A stretch of DNA of 64,000 nucleotides from Parafilimonas terrae (lineage in GTDB: Bacteria > Bacteroidota > Bacteroidia > Chitinophagales > Chitinophagaceae): the NCBI RefSeq assembly GCF_900115755.1, contig NZ_FOXQ01000013.1, forward strand, positions 62,001 to 126,000, in the 5' to 3' direction. This document shows positions 1-8,947 of this stretch, piece by piece. Made by a program: the position numbers and the translations under genes. Within the stretch, counting starts at the first letter, position 1. The number at the start of each line of letters is the position of its first letter. The notes beneath the pieces were generated by a model. It saw only the letters and a list, made by a program, of their open reading frames with translations. It did no database searches and had not been told where the DNA came from.

Positions 1-1
1 A

Positions 2-763
2 CTAAAGCCTGTTGTGCTGAATGCTTTCACTCATCATTGCATAAATATTTTTCAATGCAGGATATGCTTCAAGCAAAGTAAAATGCTTTTGAATAGTAGC
101 ATTATCGCCCCGTGCAGCAGGGCCTGTTTGCATGGCAGCAGGATCATAGTAATGCAAACGTTTTACCGTTTCTTCAATTAATGGCAACAGCAACTTAAAA
201 TCGATATTATTCTTACTGCAATAATCCTTTGTAAGCGCAAATAAATGATTGGTAAAATTGGAAGAAATAATTGCTGAAAGATGATAACGCAACCGCACTT
301 CATCGTTTGCCTGTATTACTGTTTTAGCAAAAGAGGAAGCAAAGGTTTGAATAATATTTTTTGTGTGCGGATTATTACCATCAATTAAAAATGGAATTTC
401 AGGATTATAGTTTAATTCCATTCGCAAAGACTGTAAAGGATATAATACACCATAATTTCCGGAAGCATCTTTCAACACATTCACAGAAACGCTGCCGCAT
501 GTATGTACGACTATTTTTTGCGCCGCATTTATTTGTGCGCTTACTTCCGCTACAGCATCATCTTTTACCGCAACGATAAATATATCGCTGTCTTTATTAA
601 TGTGCCCAATACTGAAACCGGGCTTTGCATTCAATAGACTGGCAAGGTTAATAACCGCGGTTTCATTACGGCCAATGATTTCATTTATTGTATGATTATT
701 TTCTTTAAAAATTTTACCTAATACAGTGGCAACATTGCCCGAACCTATAATGCTTATTACCAT
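2..763 (-). CDS. Rossmann-like/DUF2520 domain oxidoreductase
   Basis: The 253-aa protein opens with a nucleotide-binding fold, with GSGNVA near residue 7 as the dinucleotide-binding turn. The C-terminal half is helical and matches DUF2520, which follows this Rossmann domain in many Bacteroidota proteins. The layout resembles the 6-phosphogluconate dehydrogenase/F420-NADP reductase superfamily, and the substrate is unknown. The stop codon lies at the first bases of the window, so the gene is complete. The next gene leftwards is not visible. The family call is firm and the biochemical role is not established. Confidence 0.85.
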   Translation of the reverse strand: MVISIIGSGNVATVLGKIFKENNHTINEIIGRNETAVINLASLLNAKPGFSIGHINKDSDIFIVAVKDDAVAEVSAQINAAQKIVVHTCGSVSVNVLKDASGNYGVLYPLQSLRMELNYNPEIPFLIDGNNPHTKNIIQTFASSFAKTVIQANDEVRLRYHLSAIISSNFTNHLFALTKDYCSKNNIDFKLLLPLIEETVKRLHYYDPAAMQTGPAARGDNATIQKHFTLLEAYPALKNIYAMMSESIQHNRL

Positions 764-926
764 ATTACTGATAAATTAATGTTTACATTTTGTCATAATC
801 CGCTTCGCATAAACAAATATCAAAATTCAGTTGTTAAAAATTATCGAAGTAATTTAGTGCAAACAATATCGTATGAAACACCCATGTAAAATTTTGACAC
901 ATAGGAAAATATTTATTGGGGTTCCC

Positions 927-948
927 TGCCCGTCCGGTCAGGCGGGCA
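927..948. other. GC-rich hairpin in the leader of the 173-aa outer-membrane protein gene
   Basis: The stretch from T927 to A948 folds into an 8-bp stem (one G-U pair) with a CGGTCA loop. It is much more GC-rich than the surrounding AT-rich leader. It ends about 32 bases before the start codon of the downstream gene and has no following T-run, so it is not a standard terminator. It could be a dispersed palindromic repeat or a 5'-UTR structure. Confidence 0.45.
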
Positions 949-980
949 CCTGTCATGAATAAAAAATAAAAATTAAACAA

Positions 981-1502
981 ATGAAACCTGTAAAAATCAC
1001 CCTGCTGTTTTTCAGCATATTTCTTATTTATTTTAAATCTTCTGCACAAAGGCCGCATCTCAATATTTACGGGCATGTGTTATATGCTTCCCCGCTTGAT
1101 AAAAGCAGCAAAGATTTATATACCGGCGGCGCAGGGGTTGAAGCCGGCGTTTTAATCGGGCGGGGCAAAACCATGTTCAATGCTATGATTGGCACTACCC
1201 GTTTTTTTGCTGATGACGGCAACCAATACGGCTATCTTACTTATGTGCCGGTTAAAGTGGGCATAAGGCAATACCTTCCGCTTACTATGCATTTTCTTTT
1301 TGTGCAGGGCGATGCAGGCGTTGGTTTTACCAACAGCCGTTATCTCGCAAATGATGGAACCCGCTTTGCAGCCGATATTGGCGCCGGTGTAAAATTCGGT
1401 TTGTTTGATGCCGCTATACTGTGGGATAATATTCATGAAGAAAACCCCAAAGGCTGGGCATCGTGGTTTACTGTAAAAGCAGGTTTAAATCTTGGATTTT
1501 AA
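981..1502 (+). CDS. Small outer-membrane beta-barrel-like protein
   Basis: This is a 173-aa protein with a signal peptide (hydrophobic residues 5-18, likely cleavage after SSA at about residue 22). The mature part alternates polar and hydrophobic residues, is rich in Gly and aromatics, and ends in Phe (GLNLGF), as expected for an outer-membrane barrel of about eight strands. No specific family was recognised. Its stop codon directly abuts the stop codon of the convergent dapB. The cellular location is an inference from sequence pattern. Confidence 0.65.
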   Translation: MKPVKITLLFFSIFLIYFKSSAQRPHLNIYGHVLYASPLDKSSKDLYTGGAGVEAGVLIGRGKTMFNAMIGTTRFFADDGNQYGYLTYVPVKVGIRQYLPLTMHFLFVQGDAGVGFTNSRYLANDGTRFAADIGAGVKFGLFDAAILWDNIHEENPKGWASWFTVKAGLNLGF

Positions 1503-2219
1503 TTACAGCCCTAACACATCCTTCATGGTGAATATGCCTTTTTTACCTGCAATAAATTTTGCAGCGAGCAAAGCGCCGCCTGCAAAACCTTTACGGTTAT
1601 AAGCAGAATGCTTTATTTCAATATAATCAATAGGTGAGTTATATTTTATGGTATGAATGCCGGGCACATCATCAATGCGTTTGCTGATAATTTCCAGTTC
1701 ACTTTCGTTATTTGTTTTATCGTTTACCCAGCTTTTTTTGGTTTTAATTTTTTCAATCAACTGCTCTGCCAGCGTAATAGCCGTGCCGCTTGGTGCGTCC
1801 TTTTTTTGCGTGTGATGCACTTCTTCAACGCTTACTTCATATTCCTGGTGGCTGCTCATTAACGAAGCCAGGTATTCATTCAATGCAAAGAACAGGTTAA
1901 CGCCCACGCTAAAATTGCTGGCGAATAGAAAAGTTCCATTCTTTTGCTCTATATAATTTTTTATTTCAGGTAAATCTTTCAGCCAGCCTGTTGTGCCGCA
2001 TACAACAGGTATGTTGGCATCGAGGCATTTCTTTATATTTTCAACAGCGCTGTGTGGATTGGTAAATTCAATGGCCGCATCAGCCTGTTTTAAATTATCT
2101 GCTGTAAATTCATTTTGATTGGATGATGAAATTTTTAAAACAATTTCATCGCCATTTTCTTTTGCTATTGCTTCAATGGCTTTACCCATTTTACCATAAC
2201 CTATCAATGCTATTTTCAT
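1503..2219 (-). CDS. dapB: 4-hydroxy-tetrahydrodipicolinate reductase
   Basis: DapB reduces 4-hydroxy-tetrahydrodipicolinate to tetrahydrodipicolinate with NAD(P)H in the diaminopimelate/lysine pathway, in the cytoplasm. The 238-aa sequence has the N-terminal nucleotide-binding motif GYGKMG (residues 7-12), CGTTGW near residue 74, and the family signature EVHHTQKKDAPSGTA around residues 133-147 with the catalytic His pair and Lys. It is a little shorter than the enterobacterial enzyme, as usual for Bacteroidota. It is a single gene, convergent with the preceding outer-membrane protein gene. Confidence 0.95.
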   Translation of the reverse strand: MKIALIGYGKMGKAIEAIAKENGDEIVLKISSSNQNEFTADNLKQADAAIEFTNPHSAVENIKKCLDANIPVVCGTTGWLKDLPEIKNYIEQKNGTFLFASNFSVGVNLFFALNEYLASLMSSHQEYEVSVEEVHHTQKKDAPSGTAITLAEQLIEKIKTKKSWVNDKTNNESELEIISKRIDDVPGIHTIKYNSPIDYIEIKHSAYNRKGFAGGALLAAKFIAGKKGIFTMKDVLGL

Positions 2220-2355
2220 GCTGCAATAATATTAAATTATCAATTTTAACCTTACAGGTTTGCCTGTTCAAATTCTACCCACAAAAAATAAATTGCGAGG
2301 CTTGTTTTCTGTTCAGCTTCTTATATATCTAAATTAATTTTAAGAATGTATTCTT

Positions 2356-3453
2356 CTAATCAATTCCTTCCCACCATTTAGAAAAATCCTGGCTTTCATT
2401 ATCGAGGTCAACCACCTCTCCTATCATTGGCGTGATAATATTAAGATGATACGCTTCTTCATTTTCAGTTATTAAATTAAGCGGTTCGTCCCAGGCATGC
2501 AATGCAAGGGCAAACTTGCCCGAATGAACAGGAATAATGCGTTTTGCATTTAATTCTTTAGCAGCCTTTACCACCTCTTCCGGCAGCATGTGAATATATT
2601 TCCAGCTTTCATTATACTGGCCATTTTCAATGATAGCGAGATCGAGCGGGCCAAATTTTCTGCCGGTTTCTGCAAAATGTTTATCATAACCACTGTCGCC
2701 GCCAATAAAAATTTTCTTTGTTGGTGATTGTAAAACGAATGAAAGCCAGAGTGTTTTGTTCCTTATAAAACCACGCCCGGAAAAGTGCCTTGCCGGTATA
2801 GAAGATATTATAAATCCAGGCAAAGGCGAAACATCTTCATTCCAATCCATTTCCGTAATAATATTATCATCATAACCCCAGCGTTCAAGATGGCTGCCCG
2901 TGCCAAGCCCGGTTATTACCTGTTTAACTTTTGGCTGAATCCGTTTTACAGTTGCATAATCCAGGTGGTCCCAGTGATCATGTGTTATAAAAAGCAAATC
3001 AATTTCAGGCAGGTCAACCGCTGCGCAAACTTCAGCGCCTGCAAATGCTTTTACACTAAAGGAAAAAGGCGAAGCATGCCCGCAAAAAACGGGATCAACC
3101 AATATGCGTTTGCCATCAAGCTGCATATAATAAGATGAATGCCCAAACCAAACCAGCACGTTTTTATTAATGTCAATATTATGCAGGTTTGTTTTCACAG
3201 AAGGAATTAATGCTTTGGGTTTTCTTCTTTCTTTTTTATCAAAAAAAAACTCTTTTAGCACTTTAAACATGCTTGTATTTTCTGTAATGCCGGGCGTATA
3301 ACTTTCATTTTGAAATGACCCGTTTTTATAGTTGGGCGAAGCTTTTATCCGTTCCAGCCTTTTTCCATAAGGGCGCTTTCCAAACCGCGGCAGGCGAAAA
3401 ACAAAAATTGTTACCAGTATAAAGATTAAAACAAGTGCTGAGAAAAAAATCAT
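2356..3453 (-). CDS. MBL-fold metallo-hydrolase, NAPE-PLD/UlaG-like
   Basis: This 365-aa protein has one N-terminal membrane segment (residues 1-20) followed by a metallo-beta-lactamase fold. The zinc motif THDHWDHLD lies near residue 158. It is followed by a conserved PARHFSGRG, GGDSGYDKHF and a terminal VHSGKFALALHAWDEP, a pattern typical of the N-acyl-phosphatidylethanolamine phospholipase D-like branch. The likely role is hydrolysis of a phospholipid or other phosphodiester at the membrane. The substrate is not shown by sequence. It stands alone, divergent from the next gene. Confidence 0.85.
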   Translation of the reverse strand: MIFFSALVLIFILVTIFVFRLPRFGKRPYGKRLERIKASPNYKNGSFQNESYTPGITENTSMFKVLKEFFFDKKERRKPKALIPSVKTNLHNIDINKNVLVWFGHSSYYMQLDGKRILVDPVFCGHASPFSFSVKAFAGAEVCAAVDLPEIDLLFITHDHWDHLDYATVKRIQPKVKQVITGLGTGSHLERWGYDDNIITEMDWNEDVSPLPGFIISSIPARHFSGRGFIRNKTLWLSFVLQSPTKKIFIGGDSGYDKHFAETGRKFGPLDLAIIENGQYNESWKYIHMLPEEVVKAAKELNAKRIIPVHSGKFALALHAWDEPLNLITENEEAYHLNIITPMIGEVVDLDNESQDFSKWWEGID

Positions 3454-3594
3454 GTATTAATTTGAGACAAAAATAAACAGCCGGCTATTACAGTTCATCA
3501 ATCTTTTTTAGCATCTTCTGCAAGTTTTTTTATAAGCATTAAATCAATTTTGTTTCTTAGCTTTCTTAAAACCGGCTGGCATTATTTTAAAACT

Positions 3595-4437
3595 ATGTAC
3601 ATGAAAAATATTTTATTCTTTATAGCAGTATTTTGTTATGGCGCTGTATATGCACAGGAAAGCTATGATTCTGTTTATATGAAAAACGGCGACATAAACG
3701 TGGGAAAGGTTGCAGCTATTAATGATAGTGCCATCAGCTTTACCTATAAAGGAGAAACACTTGAATATAATTTCAAAAAAGCTGATATGAGTAGAATTAT
3801 TTTTGCAAGCGGGCGTGTGCAAAATTTTGAAAGCCTTAAGCCAATAACCAATACGATCGCTACTACCAATACAAAAACAAGCGAAACTAATGTGGATCAT
3901 CGGAATAAAGTGGCCATACTGCCCTTTGGCTTTTTAAGCCTTAACCAGCAAAACAGTATTGAGTGGGGATATAAGGCGCAGGAAGAATGTTATACTTATT
4001 TAAACAAGTCCACAACCTTTAGTTTGCAAGACCCTTCTAATACTAATGCCTTGCTTGGGACTGCAGGAATTTCGTTTGAAAACATAAGAAATTTTACTAA
4101 CCAGCAGCTATGCAATTTGTTAGGCGTGGAATATATAATACGGGGCACCGTTACTACAAACGCAGTAAGCCTTACTTCATCGGGCAGTGCATCATATAAT
4201 GAGAAAACAAAAAACGGAAGTGATAAAAAAGGGAACAATTCAAAAACTTCTGGCAATGTTTACAGCTCCACATCAACACAGCAAAACTATAAAACTTCTG
4301 TGCTGATGGAAATTTACAAAGATACCGGCGACAAGATTTTTGGCCGCGACCGTGATTCTTTCTGGAGCACATTAGATGCATATAAAAGCACTATTCAATA
4401 TTTATTAAAGAAATCCCCATTATATAATGGCAAGTAG
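3595..4437 (+). CDS. Secreted protein with FlgO/CsgG-like C-terminal domain
   Basis: The protein is 280 aa from the ATG chosen here. The next ATG, two codons on, starts the signal peptide MKNILFFIAVFCYGAVYAQ, and a TTG further upstream is less likely. The first mature part (about residues 22-80) is a small beta-rich segment, with YMKNGDINVGKV and a phenylalanine/tyrosine-rich core, seen in many Bacteroidota exported proteins. The second part begins at VAILPFGFLS and continues through a helical stretch to LGVEYIIRGTV, matching the TolB-N/FlgO/CsgG-like fold. A Ser/Asn/Lys-rich linker follows. The function is unknown; an envelope role is inferred. Confidence 0.6.
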   Translation: MYMKNILFFIAVFCYGAVYAQESYDSVYMKNGDINVGKVAAINDSAISFTYKGETLEYNFKKADMSRIIFASGRVQNFESLKPITNTIATTNTKTSETNVDHRNKVAILPFGFLSLNQQNSIEWGYKAQEECYTYLNKSTTFSLQDPSNTNALLGTAGISFENIRNFTNQQLCNLLGVEYIIRGTVTTNAVSLTSSGSASYNEKTKNGSDKKGNNSKTSGNVYSSTSTQQNYKTSVLMEIYKDTGDKIFGRDRDSFWSTLDAYKSTIQYLLKKSPLYNGK

Positions 4438-4552
4438 TTGTTTATTCGAAGTGTTTTTTTGGATTGATTTTCATAATTATTATGCCCAGCTACACAAAAA
4501 AATGATTAGCGATTTATTTTTGTTGCTGTTACGTTGAAATATAGATTTGTTT

Positions 4553-4927
4553 ATGCTTAAAATTGAATTGAGTAAAATGCAGTTTCATGGTTACCATGGC
4601 GTGCATGAAGAAGAAAGTAAAGCCGGCGGTAATTTTGAAGTAAACCTTATTGTATATTTTGAACCGGTTGCAATGCCGGTTCGTCATTTGACTGAAACAA
4701 TAGATTACACCCAATTATACACCCTGGTAAAGCAACGCATGGAAAAGCCCACCCGCCTGCTTGAAACTATTGCTACAGAAATTGCAAATGAAATTTTTAA
4801 GACATTTTTAAGTGTGCAGGAACTGGAAGTTAGCATTAGAAAATTAAATCCGCCTATCCCGTTTTTCAATGGCAGCGTTGTTGCAGCCTATACGGCAAAG
4901 CGTAATGATCTTAAACAAAATCCGTAG
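4553..4927 (+). CDS. folB: Dihydroneopterin aldolase
   Basis: FolB converts 7,8-dihydroneopterin to 6-hydroxymethyl-dihydropterin and glycolaldehyde in folate synthesis. The 124-aa sequence has the tunnelling-fold signature FHGYHGVHEEE near residues 11-21, DYTQLY near 53-58, ETIATEIANEI, and the catalytic-lysine motif VSIRKLNPPIP near residues 95-105. The ATG at 4553 is preferred to an in-frame TTG six bases upstream. It is followed after 8 bases by a TPR protein gene, and the two may be co-transcribed. Confidence 0.92.
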   Translation: MLKIELSKMQFHGYHGVHEEESKAGGNFEVNLIVYFEPVAMPVRHLTETIDYTQLYTLVKQRMEKPTRLLETIATEIANEIFKTFLSVQELEVSIRKLNPPIPFFNGSVVAAYTAKRNDLKQNP

Positions 4928-4935
4928 TTTTTATT

Positions 4936-5703
4936 ATGAATTTTAAATTGAAAAGATTACCTGTTTTTATTATTTGCTTCTTTTTATCGTTGCAGGTTTT
5001 TGCGCAGGATAATGCAGCATTGCTTCGTGAAGCCAAACAACTTGAATTAAAATTTGATGAAGTCGGCGCTTTAAAAAAATATGAACAACTTGCCGCAGCA
5101 GACGCATCAAATATAAATGCATTGGTAAAATGCGCTGAACTCAATTGCAGCATAGGCAACCGGGAAAAAGATATAAATTCCAAAACAAATTATTTTAAGC
5201 AGGCATTAGTTTATGCGCAGCAGGCTTACGAAAAAGATTCCACCAGTTCAGATGCATGTTATGCAATGGCTTTGGTAAATTATAAGGTAAATGCGCTTGA
5301 TCCTGACAATAAACAATTAATTGAAAATATAAAGCAGGTAAAAATTTACAGCGATAAATCACTATTAGCTAATTCCAACAATGCCAAAGCAAATTATTTA
5401 TTGGGCATGTGGCATTTTGAACTGATACATTCAGGATGGTTAAAAAAGAAAGGCGTGAAAGACTTCTATAATAAAATCCCGGATACGCAAATAGATTCTG
5501 CCGTTTATTATATGGAAAAAGCCCGGAGTATAGAACCATATTTTGCGCAGGATTATCTTGATCTTGCCAAAGTGTATATATACGACCATCAGCCGGCAAA
5601 AGCGCTGGAAGTTTTAAATAAACTTGTAAAGCTGCCCAGCCGCACTTATGATGATGCTGCATATAAAGAAGAAGGAAAACAATTGCTTGAAAAAATGCGG
5701 TAA
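4936..5703 (+). CDS. Exported tetratricopeptide-like protein
   Basis: The 255-aa protein has a signal peptide (hydrophobic residues 8-20, cleavage near FAQ). The mature protein is alpha-helical with TPR-like helix pairs: EAKQLELKFDEVGALKKYEQL, then a segment with ALVYAQQAYEKDSTSSDACYAMA, and a C-terminal pair with ALEVLNKLVKLP. It is probably periplasmic or membrane-associated and may scaffold other proteins. It sits between folB and a 3-hydroxybutyryl-CoA dehydrogenase gene but no functional link is evident. Confidence 0.75.
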   Translation: MNFKLKRLPVFIICFFLSLQVFAQDNAALLREAKQLELKFDEVGALKKYEQLAAADASNINALVKCAELNCSIGNREKDINSKTNYFKQALVYAQQAYEKDSTSSDACYAMALVNYKVNALDPDNKQLIENIKQVKIYSDKSLLANSNNAKANYLLGMWHFELIHSGWLKKKGVKDFYNKIPDTQIDSAVYYMEKARSIEPYFAQDYLDLAKVYIYDHQPAKALEVLNKLVKLPSRTYDDAAYKEEGKQLLEKMR

Positions 5704-5778
5704 GCAGTTGAATGGTTGACTGGCTGAGAAGTTAAACCAGTCAATTAACATTGCAGTTTATTAACTAATACAAATGCT

Positions 5779-6672
5779 ATGATAAAAAAAGTTTCTGTGG
5801 TAGGCGCCGGCACAATGGGTAATGGCATTGCGCATGTTTTTGCACAAAATAATTTTATTGTAAACCTTATTGATATAAGCCCCGAAAAGCTTGAATCAGC
5901 ACTGCGAAATATTTCCAAAAATCTCGACAGGCAAATTGCAAAGGATATAATCACAGAGGAAGTAAAGAAAAATTCGCTCACTAATATTTCAACATTTACA
6001 TCAATAAAAAATGGCATTGCAGGTGCAGACATTGTTGTGGAAGCTGTAACAGAAAACCCGGAACTTAAATTGAAAATCTTTAAAGAGATAGATGAACATG
6101 CGCCGGCAGCGGCTATATTGGCTACCAATACTTCTTCTATATCTATAACAAAAATTGCATCTGTAACAAAACGCCCGGAAAAAGTTATAGGTATGCATTT
6201 TATGAACCCGGTGCCCGTAATGAAACTGGTTGAAATAATCAATGGCTTTCTTACTGAGCCTGCCGTTACGCAAATGGTAACTGAACTTTCCAAACAGTTA
6301 GGCAAAGTTCCCTGCGTGGTAAGCGATTATCCCGGTTTCATAGCCAATAAAATTTTAATGCCTATGATCAATGAAGCTATCAGCAGTTTATATGAAGGCA
6401 TTGCTGGCGTTGAAGAAATTGATACAATTATGAAGCTTGGAATGGCGCATCCTATGGGCCCGTTGCAACTGGCAGATTTTATTGGTCTTGATGTTTGCCT
6501 GTCTATACTAAAAGTTTTGTTCGAAGGTTTTGGAAATCCAAAATATGCACCCTGCCCGTTACTGATAAACATGGTAACTGCCGGCAAGCTTGGTGTAAAA
6601 ACCGGAGAAGGCTTTTATGTTTATAAGCCCGGCGACAAAAATCTGATTGTAAGCAAACAATTTGCAAAATGA
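5779..6672 (+). CDS. 3-hydroxybutyryl-CoA dehydrogenase
   Basis: This 297-aa cytoplasmic enzyme is expected to interconvert acetoacetyl-CoA and 3-hydroxybutyryl-CoA with NAD(P)H. The N-terminal Rossmann motif is VVGAGTMGNGIA (residues 7-18). The catalytic region has ATNTSSISIT followed by GMHFMNPVPVMKLVEI with the catalytic His. The C-terminal domain has PGFIANKILMPMINEA and a GLDVCL/GNPKYAPCPLL signature of the short single-domain HBD enzymes rather than multifunctional FadB. A hairpin without a T-run lies upstream at 5716-5744. The family call is firm, while the in vivo direction is inferred. Confidence 0.92.
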   Translation: MIKKVSVVGAGTMGNGIAHVFAQNNFIVNLIDISPEKLESALRNISKNLDRQIAKDIITEEVKKNSLTNISTFTSIKNGIAGADIVVEAVTENPELKLKIFKEIDEHAPAAAILATNTSSISITKIASVTKRPEKVIGMHFMNPVPVMKLVEIINGFLTEPAVTQMVTELSKQLGKVPCVVSDYPGFIANKILMPMINEAISSLYEGIAGVEEIDTIMKLGMAHPMGPLQLADFIGLDVCLSILKVLFEGFGNPKYAPCPLLINMVTAGKLGVKTGEGFYVYKPGDKNLIVSKQFAK

Positions 6673-6692
6673 ATTTGAATTCATTGCATAAA

Positions 6693-6719
6693 TAAAAAGC
6701 CGGATATCGCTATCCGGCT
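6693..6719 (-). terminator. Intrinsic terminator of the PA2169-family gene
   Basis: A perfect 9-bp stem (6698-6706 with 6711-6719) closes a four-base loop. On the minus strand it is followed by a T-run complementary to the A-tract at 6693-6698. It lies 30 bases past the stop of the minus-strand gene and 26 bases past the stop of the convergent plus-strand gene. It lacks a T-run in the plus direction. Confidence 0.8.
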
Positions 6720-6748
6720 GAGGTTTAGTTGTACGAAACCATTTATAA

Positions 6749-7222
6749 TTAAGCTTCTTTATGCGCCATTCTTTCCTGGTCGCGCCATGCTTTTACTGTA
6801 TCATGGGATTTTTTTAAATCATCTTTTTGTTTTGTAATCAATGTGAAAATATACGCAGGCAAGCCTTCTGTTTCGAGTGCAGATTTATACGCTTTTTGTG
6901 CAGCATCTTCCCCAAATTCACAATTGTTCAAAATAGTTTGCCTGTCCTTACCGGTAAACATGGCTTTCACATCCATCCATGCCCGGTAAATTTTACCGCT
7001 TGCAGTTGTACCATCTTCCATTTCCGCACCAAGCACTTCTACTTCTGTACCAAGGGCATTCCTCAGGTTACGGCTTTGGTCTATATAACCAAGAAAAGCA
7101 TTTTTCAGATCATTATCTTCAGCCTTTAATTCTTTTATCGCTTTTTCATAGCCATCTATGCGGTCATTATTAATTTGTATAAGGTCATTGAGCACTTCAG
7201 CCACCATTTTATTGTTTTCCAT
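6749..7222 (-). CDS. PA2169-family four-helix-bundle protein (DUF2383)
   Basis: The 157-aa all-helical protein starts with VAEVLNDLIQINNDRIDGYEKA and contains SGKIYRAWMDVKAMFTGKDRQTILNNCEFGED, which is characteristic of the PA2169/DUF2383 family. Members have a ferritin-like four-helix bundle and are often linked to stress conditions. No metal site is asserted here. It is monocistronic with a strong terminator downstream. The biochemical function is unknown. Confidence 0.88.
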   Translation of the reverse strand: MENNKMVAEVLNDLIQINNDRIDGYEKAIKELKAEDNDLKNAFLGYIDQSRNLRNALGTEVEVLGAEMEDGTTASGKIYRAWMDVKAMFTGKDRQTILNNCEFGEDAAQKAYKSALETEGLPAYIFTLITKQKDDLKKSHDTVKAWRDQERMAHKEA

Positions 7223-7335
7223 AAATAATGTTTTTATATACTAAAAGAAATTTCGTGCCATTAATTAAAACATTTTTATTGTTAACAATTAATCTATATA
7301 ATACAACAATGTTTGCCGCATCGATTTTAAAATCA

Positions 7336-8823
7336 TCAAAGTTCTAATCCTAATACTCCGGTAGTATTTTTTCTCACCCGGGCAAGTAATGCGCTGTCAT
7401 TTTTTAAAGATTTGCCGTAAGAAGGAATCATTTCCTTCAGCTTTTGCTGCCAGCTATCCTGCTTTAATTTTTCAGGAAAGCAACGCGCTAGTAAATCAAG
7501 CATAATAGAAACGGCTGTTGACGCACCCGGCGAAGCGCCCAGCAATGCGGCAATACTTCTATCAGCAGCACTTACTACTTCCGTTCCAAATTCCAGTATG
7601 CCACCTTCTTTTTCATCTTTCTTAATTACCTGCACGCGATAGCCGGCCACCACCAGTTCCCATTCGTTAAGCTTTGCATCAGGATAATATTCTTTCAGCG
7701 CTTCCAGCCTGTCTTCTGGCGATTGCATCACCTGTTCAATTAAATATTTTGTGAGCGGAATATTATGCAGCCCGGCAATAACCATTGGCTTTATATTATC
7801 TGTTTTAACCGATTTAAAAAGATCGAATGCAGAACCATGCCGCAGGAATTTTGTGGTGAAACCTGCAAAAGGGCCAAACAATAATTCCTGTTTGCCTTTT
7901 ATCCAGCGGGTATCAAGATGCGGAACTGACATTGGTGGTGAACCCACTTTTGCAAGGCCATATACTTTTGCATGATGCTGCTGAATAACTGCTTCATCAG
8001 TGCAACGCAGCCATTGGCCACTCACAGGAAAACCGCCATAACCCTCAGCTTCGGGAATACCGGATTTTAATAATAATGGCAATGAGCCACCGCCTGCGCC
8101 TATAAAAACAAAGCGTGCAACAATAAAACTGTTATCGCTCGTTTCTTCATCTTTTACTTTTACATGCCAATAGTCATCATGCTTTTCAATATCTTCCACT
8201 TCCCGGCCATAATGCACCTGCACATCATCAAACTTTAATAAACGGTTAAACATACAGCGTGTAAGCGCGCCAAAATTCACATCTGTACCAAGGTTCATTT
8301 TTGTGGCAGCAACTGCTTCATTATTCGTATCCCTGTCTCTCATTACCAACGGAACCCACTTGGCAATTTCAGCATCATCTTCTGAAAATTGCATGCCTTC
8401 AAACAAACTGTTTTGCTGCAAAGCCATGTAACGCTTTCTTAAATAATTAACGTTGTTATCGCCCCATACAAAACTTACATGAGGAATAGAGCGTATAAAA
8501 TCCTGCGGCTTTTCCACAATGTTATTTGTTACGAGGTATGACCAGAATTGTTTACTTGTTTCGAAAGACTCTGCTATTTTAACGGCTTTGGAAATATCAA
8601 TTGAACCATCGGCTTTTTCAGGCGTATAGTTCAATTCGCAAAATGCCGAATGGCCTGTGCCTGCGTTATTCCACGCATCAGAACTTTCAGCAGCAGCGCT
8701 GTTAAGACGTTCAACAATTTTTATACGAAGTGAATTGTCTAATAGCTTCAGCAGCATGCCGAGGGTAGCGCTCATAATGCCTGCGCCTATCAATAATACA
8801 TCTGTTTTTGAAACCTTTTGCAT
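7336..8823 (-). CDS. mqo: Malate:quinone oxidoreductase
   Basis: MQO oxidises malate to oxaloacetate at the membrane face and passes electrons to the quinone pool, replacing or supplementing NAD-dependent malate dehydrogenase in the citric acid cycle. The 495-aa protein has the FAD-binding motif LLIGAGIMSATLG (residues 10-22), then NNAGTGHSAFCELNYTP, GAGGGSLPLLLKSGIPE and a C-terminal LLGASPGASTAVSIML, all typical of MQO. The length matches the family. The presence of mqnE elsewhere in the window fits menaquinone as the acceptor. Confidence 0.96.
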   Translation of the reverse strand: MQKVSKTDVLLIGAGIMSATLGMLLKLLDNSLRIKIVERLNSAAAESSDAWNNAGTGHSAFCELNYTPEKADGSIDISKAVKIAESFETSKQFWSYLVTNNIVEKPQDFIRSIPHVSFVWGDNNVNYLRKRYMALQQNSLFEGMQFSEDDAEIAKWVPLVMRDRDTNNEAVAATKMNLGTDVNFGALTRCMFNRLLKFDDVQVHYGREVEDIEKHDDYWHVKVKDEETSDNSFIVARFVFIGAGGGSLPLLLKSGIPEAEGYGGFPVSGQWLRCTDEAVIQQHHAKVYGLAKVGSPPMSVPHLDTRWIKGKQELLFGPFAGFTTKFLRHGSAFDLFKSVKTDNIKPMVIAGLHNIPLTKYLIEQVMQSPEDRLEALKEYYPDAKLNEWELVVAGYRVQVIKKDEKEGGILEFGTEVVSAADRSIAALLGASPGASTAVSIMLDLLARCFPEKLKQDSWQQKLKEMIPSYGKSLKNDSALLARVRKNTTGVLGLEL

Positions 8824-8892
8824 ACACTCAATTTATAATTATAATCCTGAACCTGATTTCTGCAAACCATGCACCATGTTCTCTCTGCGGTA

Positions 8893-8924
8893 CAAAAAAA
8901 GCCCTGCACATAAGGCAAGGCTTT
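8893..8924 (-). terminator. Intrinsic terminator of the DUF6580 gene
   Basis: On the minus strand an AAAGCCTTGC arm pairs with GCAGGGCTTT (10 bp with one G-U) around a seven-base loop, followed directly by a run of seven Ts. It lies 24 bases past the stop of the minus-strand membrane-protein gene, upstream of mqo. Confidence 0.8.
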
Positions 8925-8947
8925 AAAATATTACAACACACAAACAA

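Noticed and set aside
5716-5744. Inverted repeat TTGACTGG...CCAGTCAA before the 3-hydroxybutyryl-CoA dehydrogenase gene, considered as terminator
   Set aside because: The stem is 8 bp with a 13-base loop and no T-run on either strand, so it is not called a terminator.
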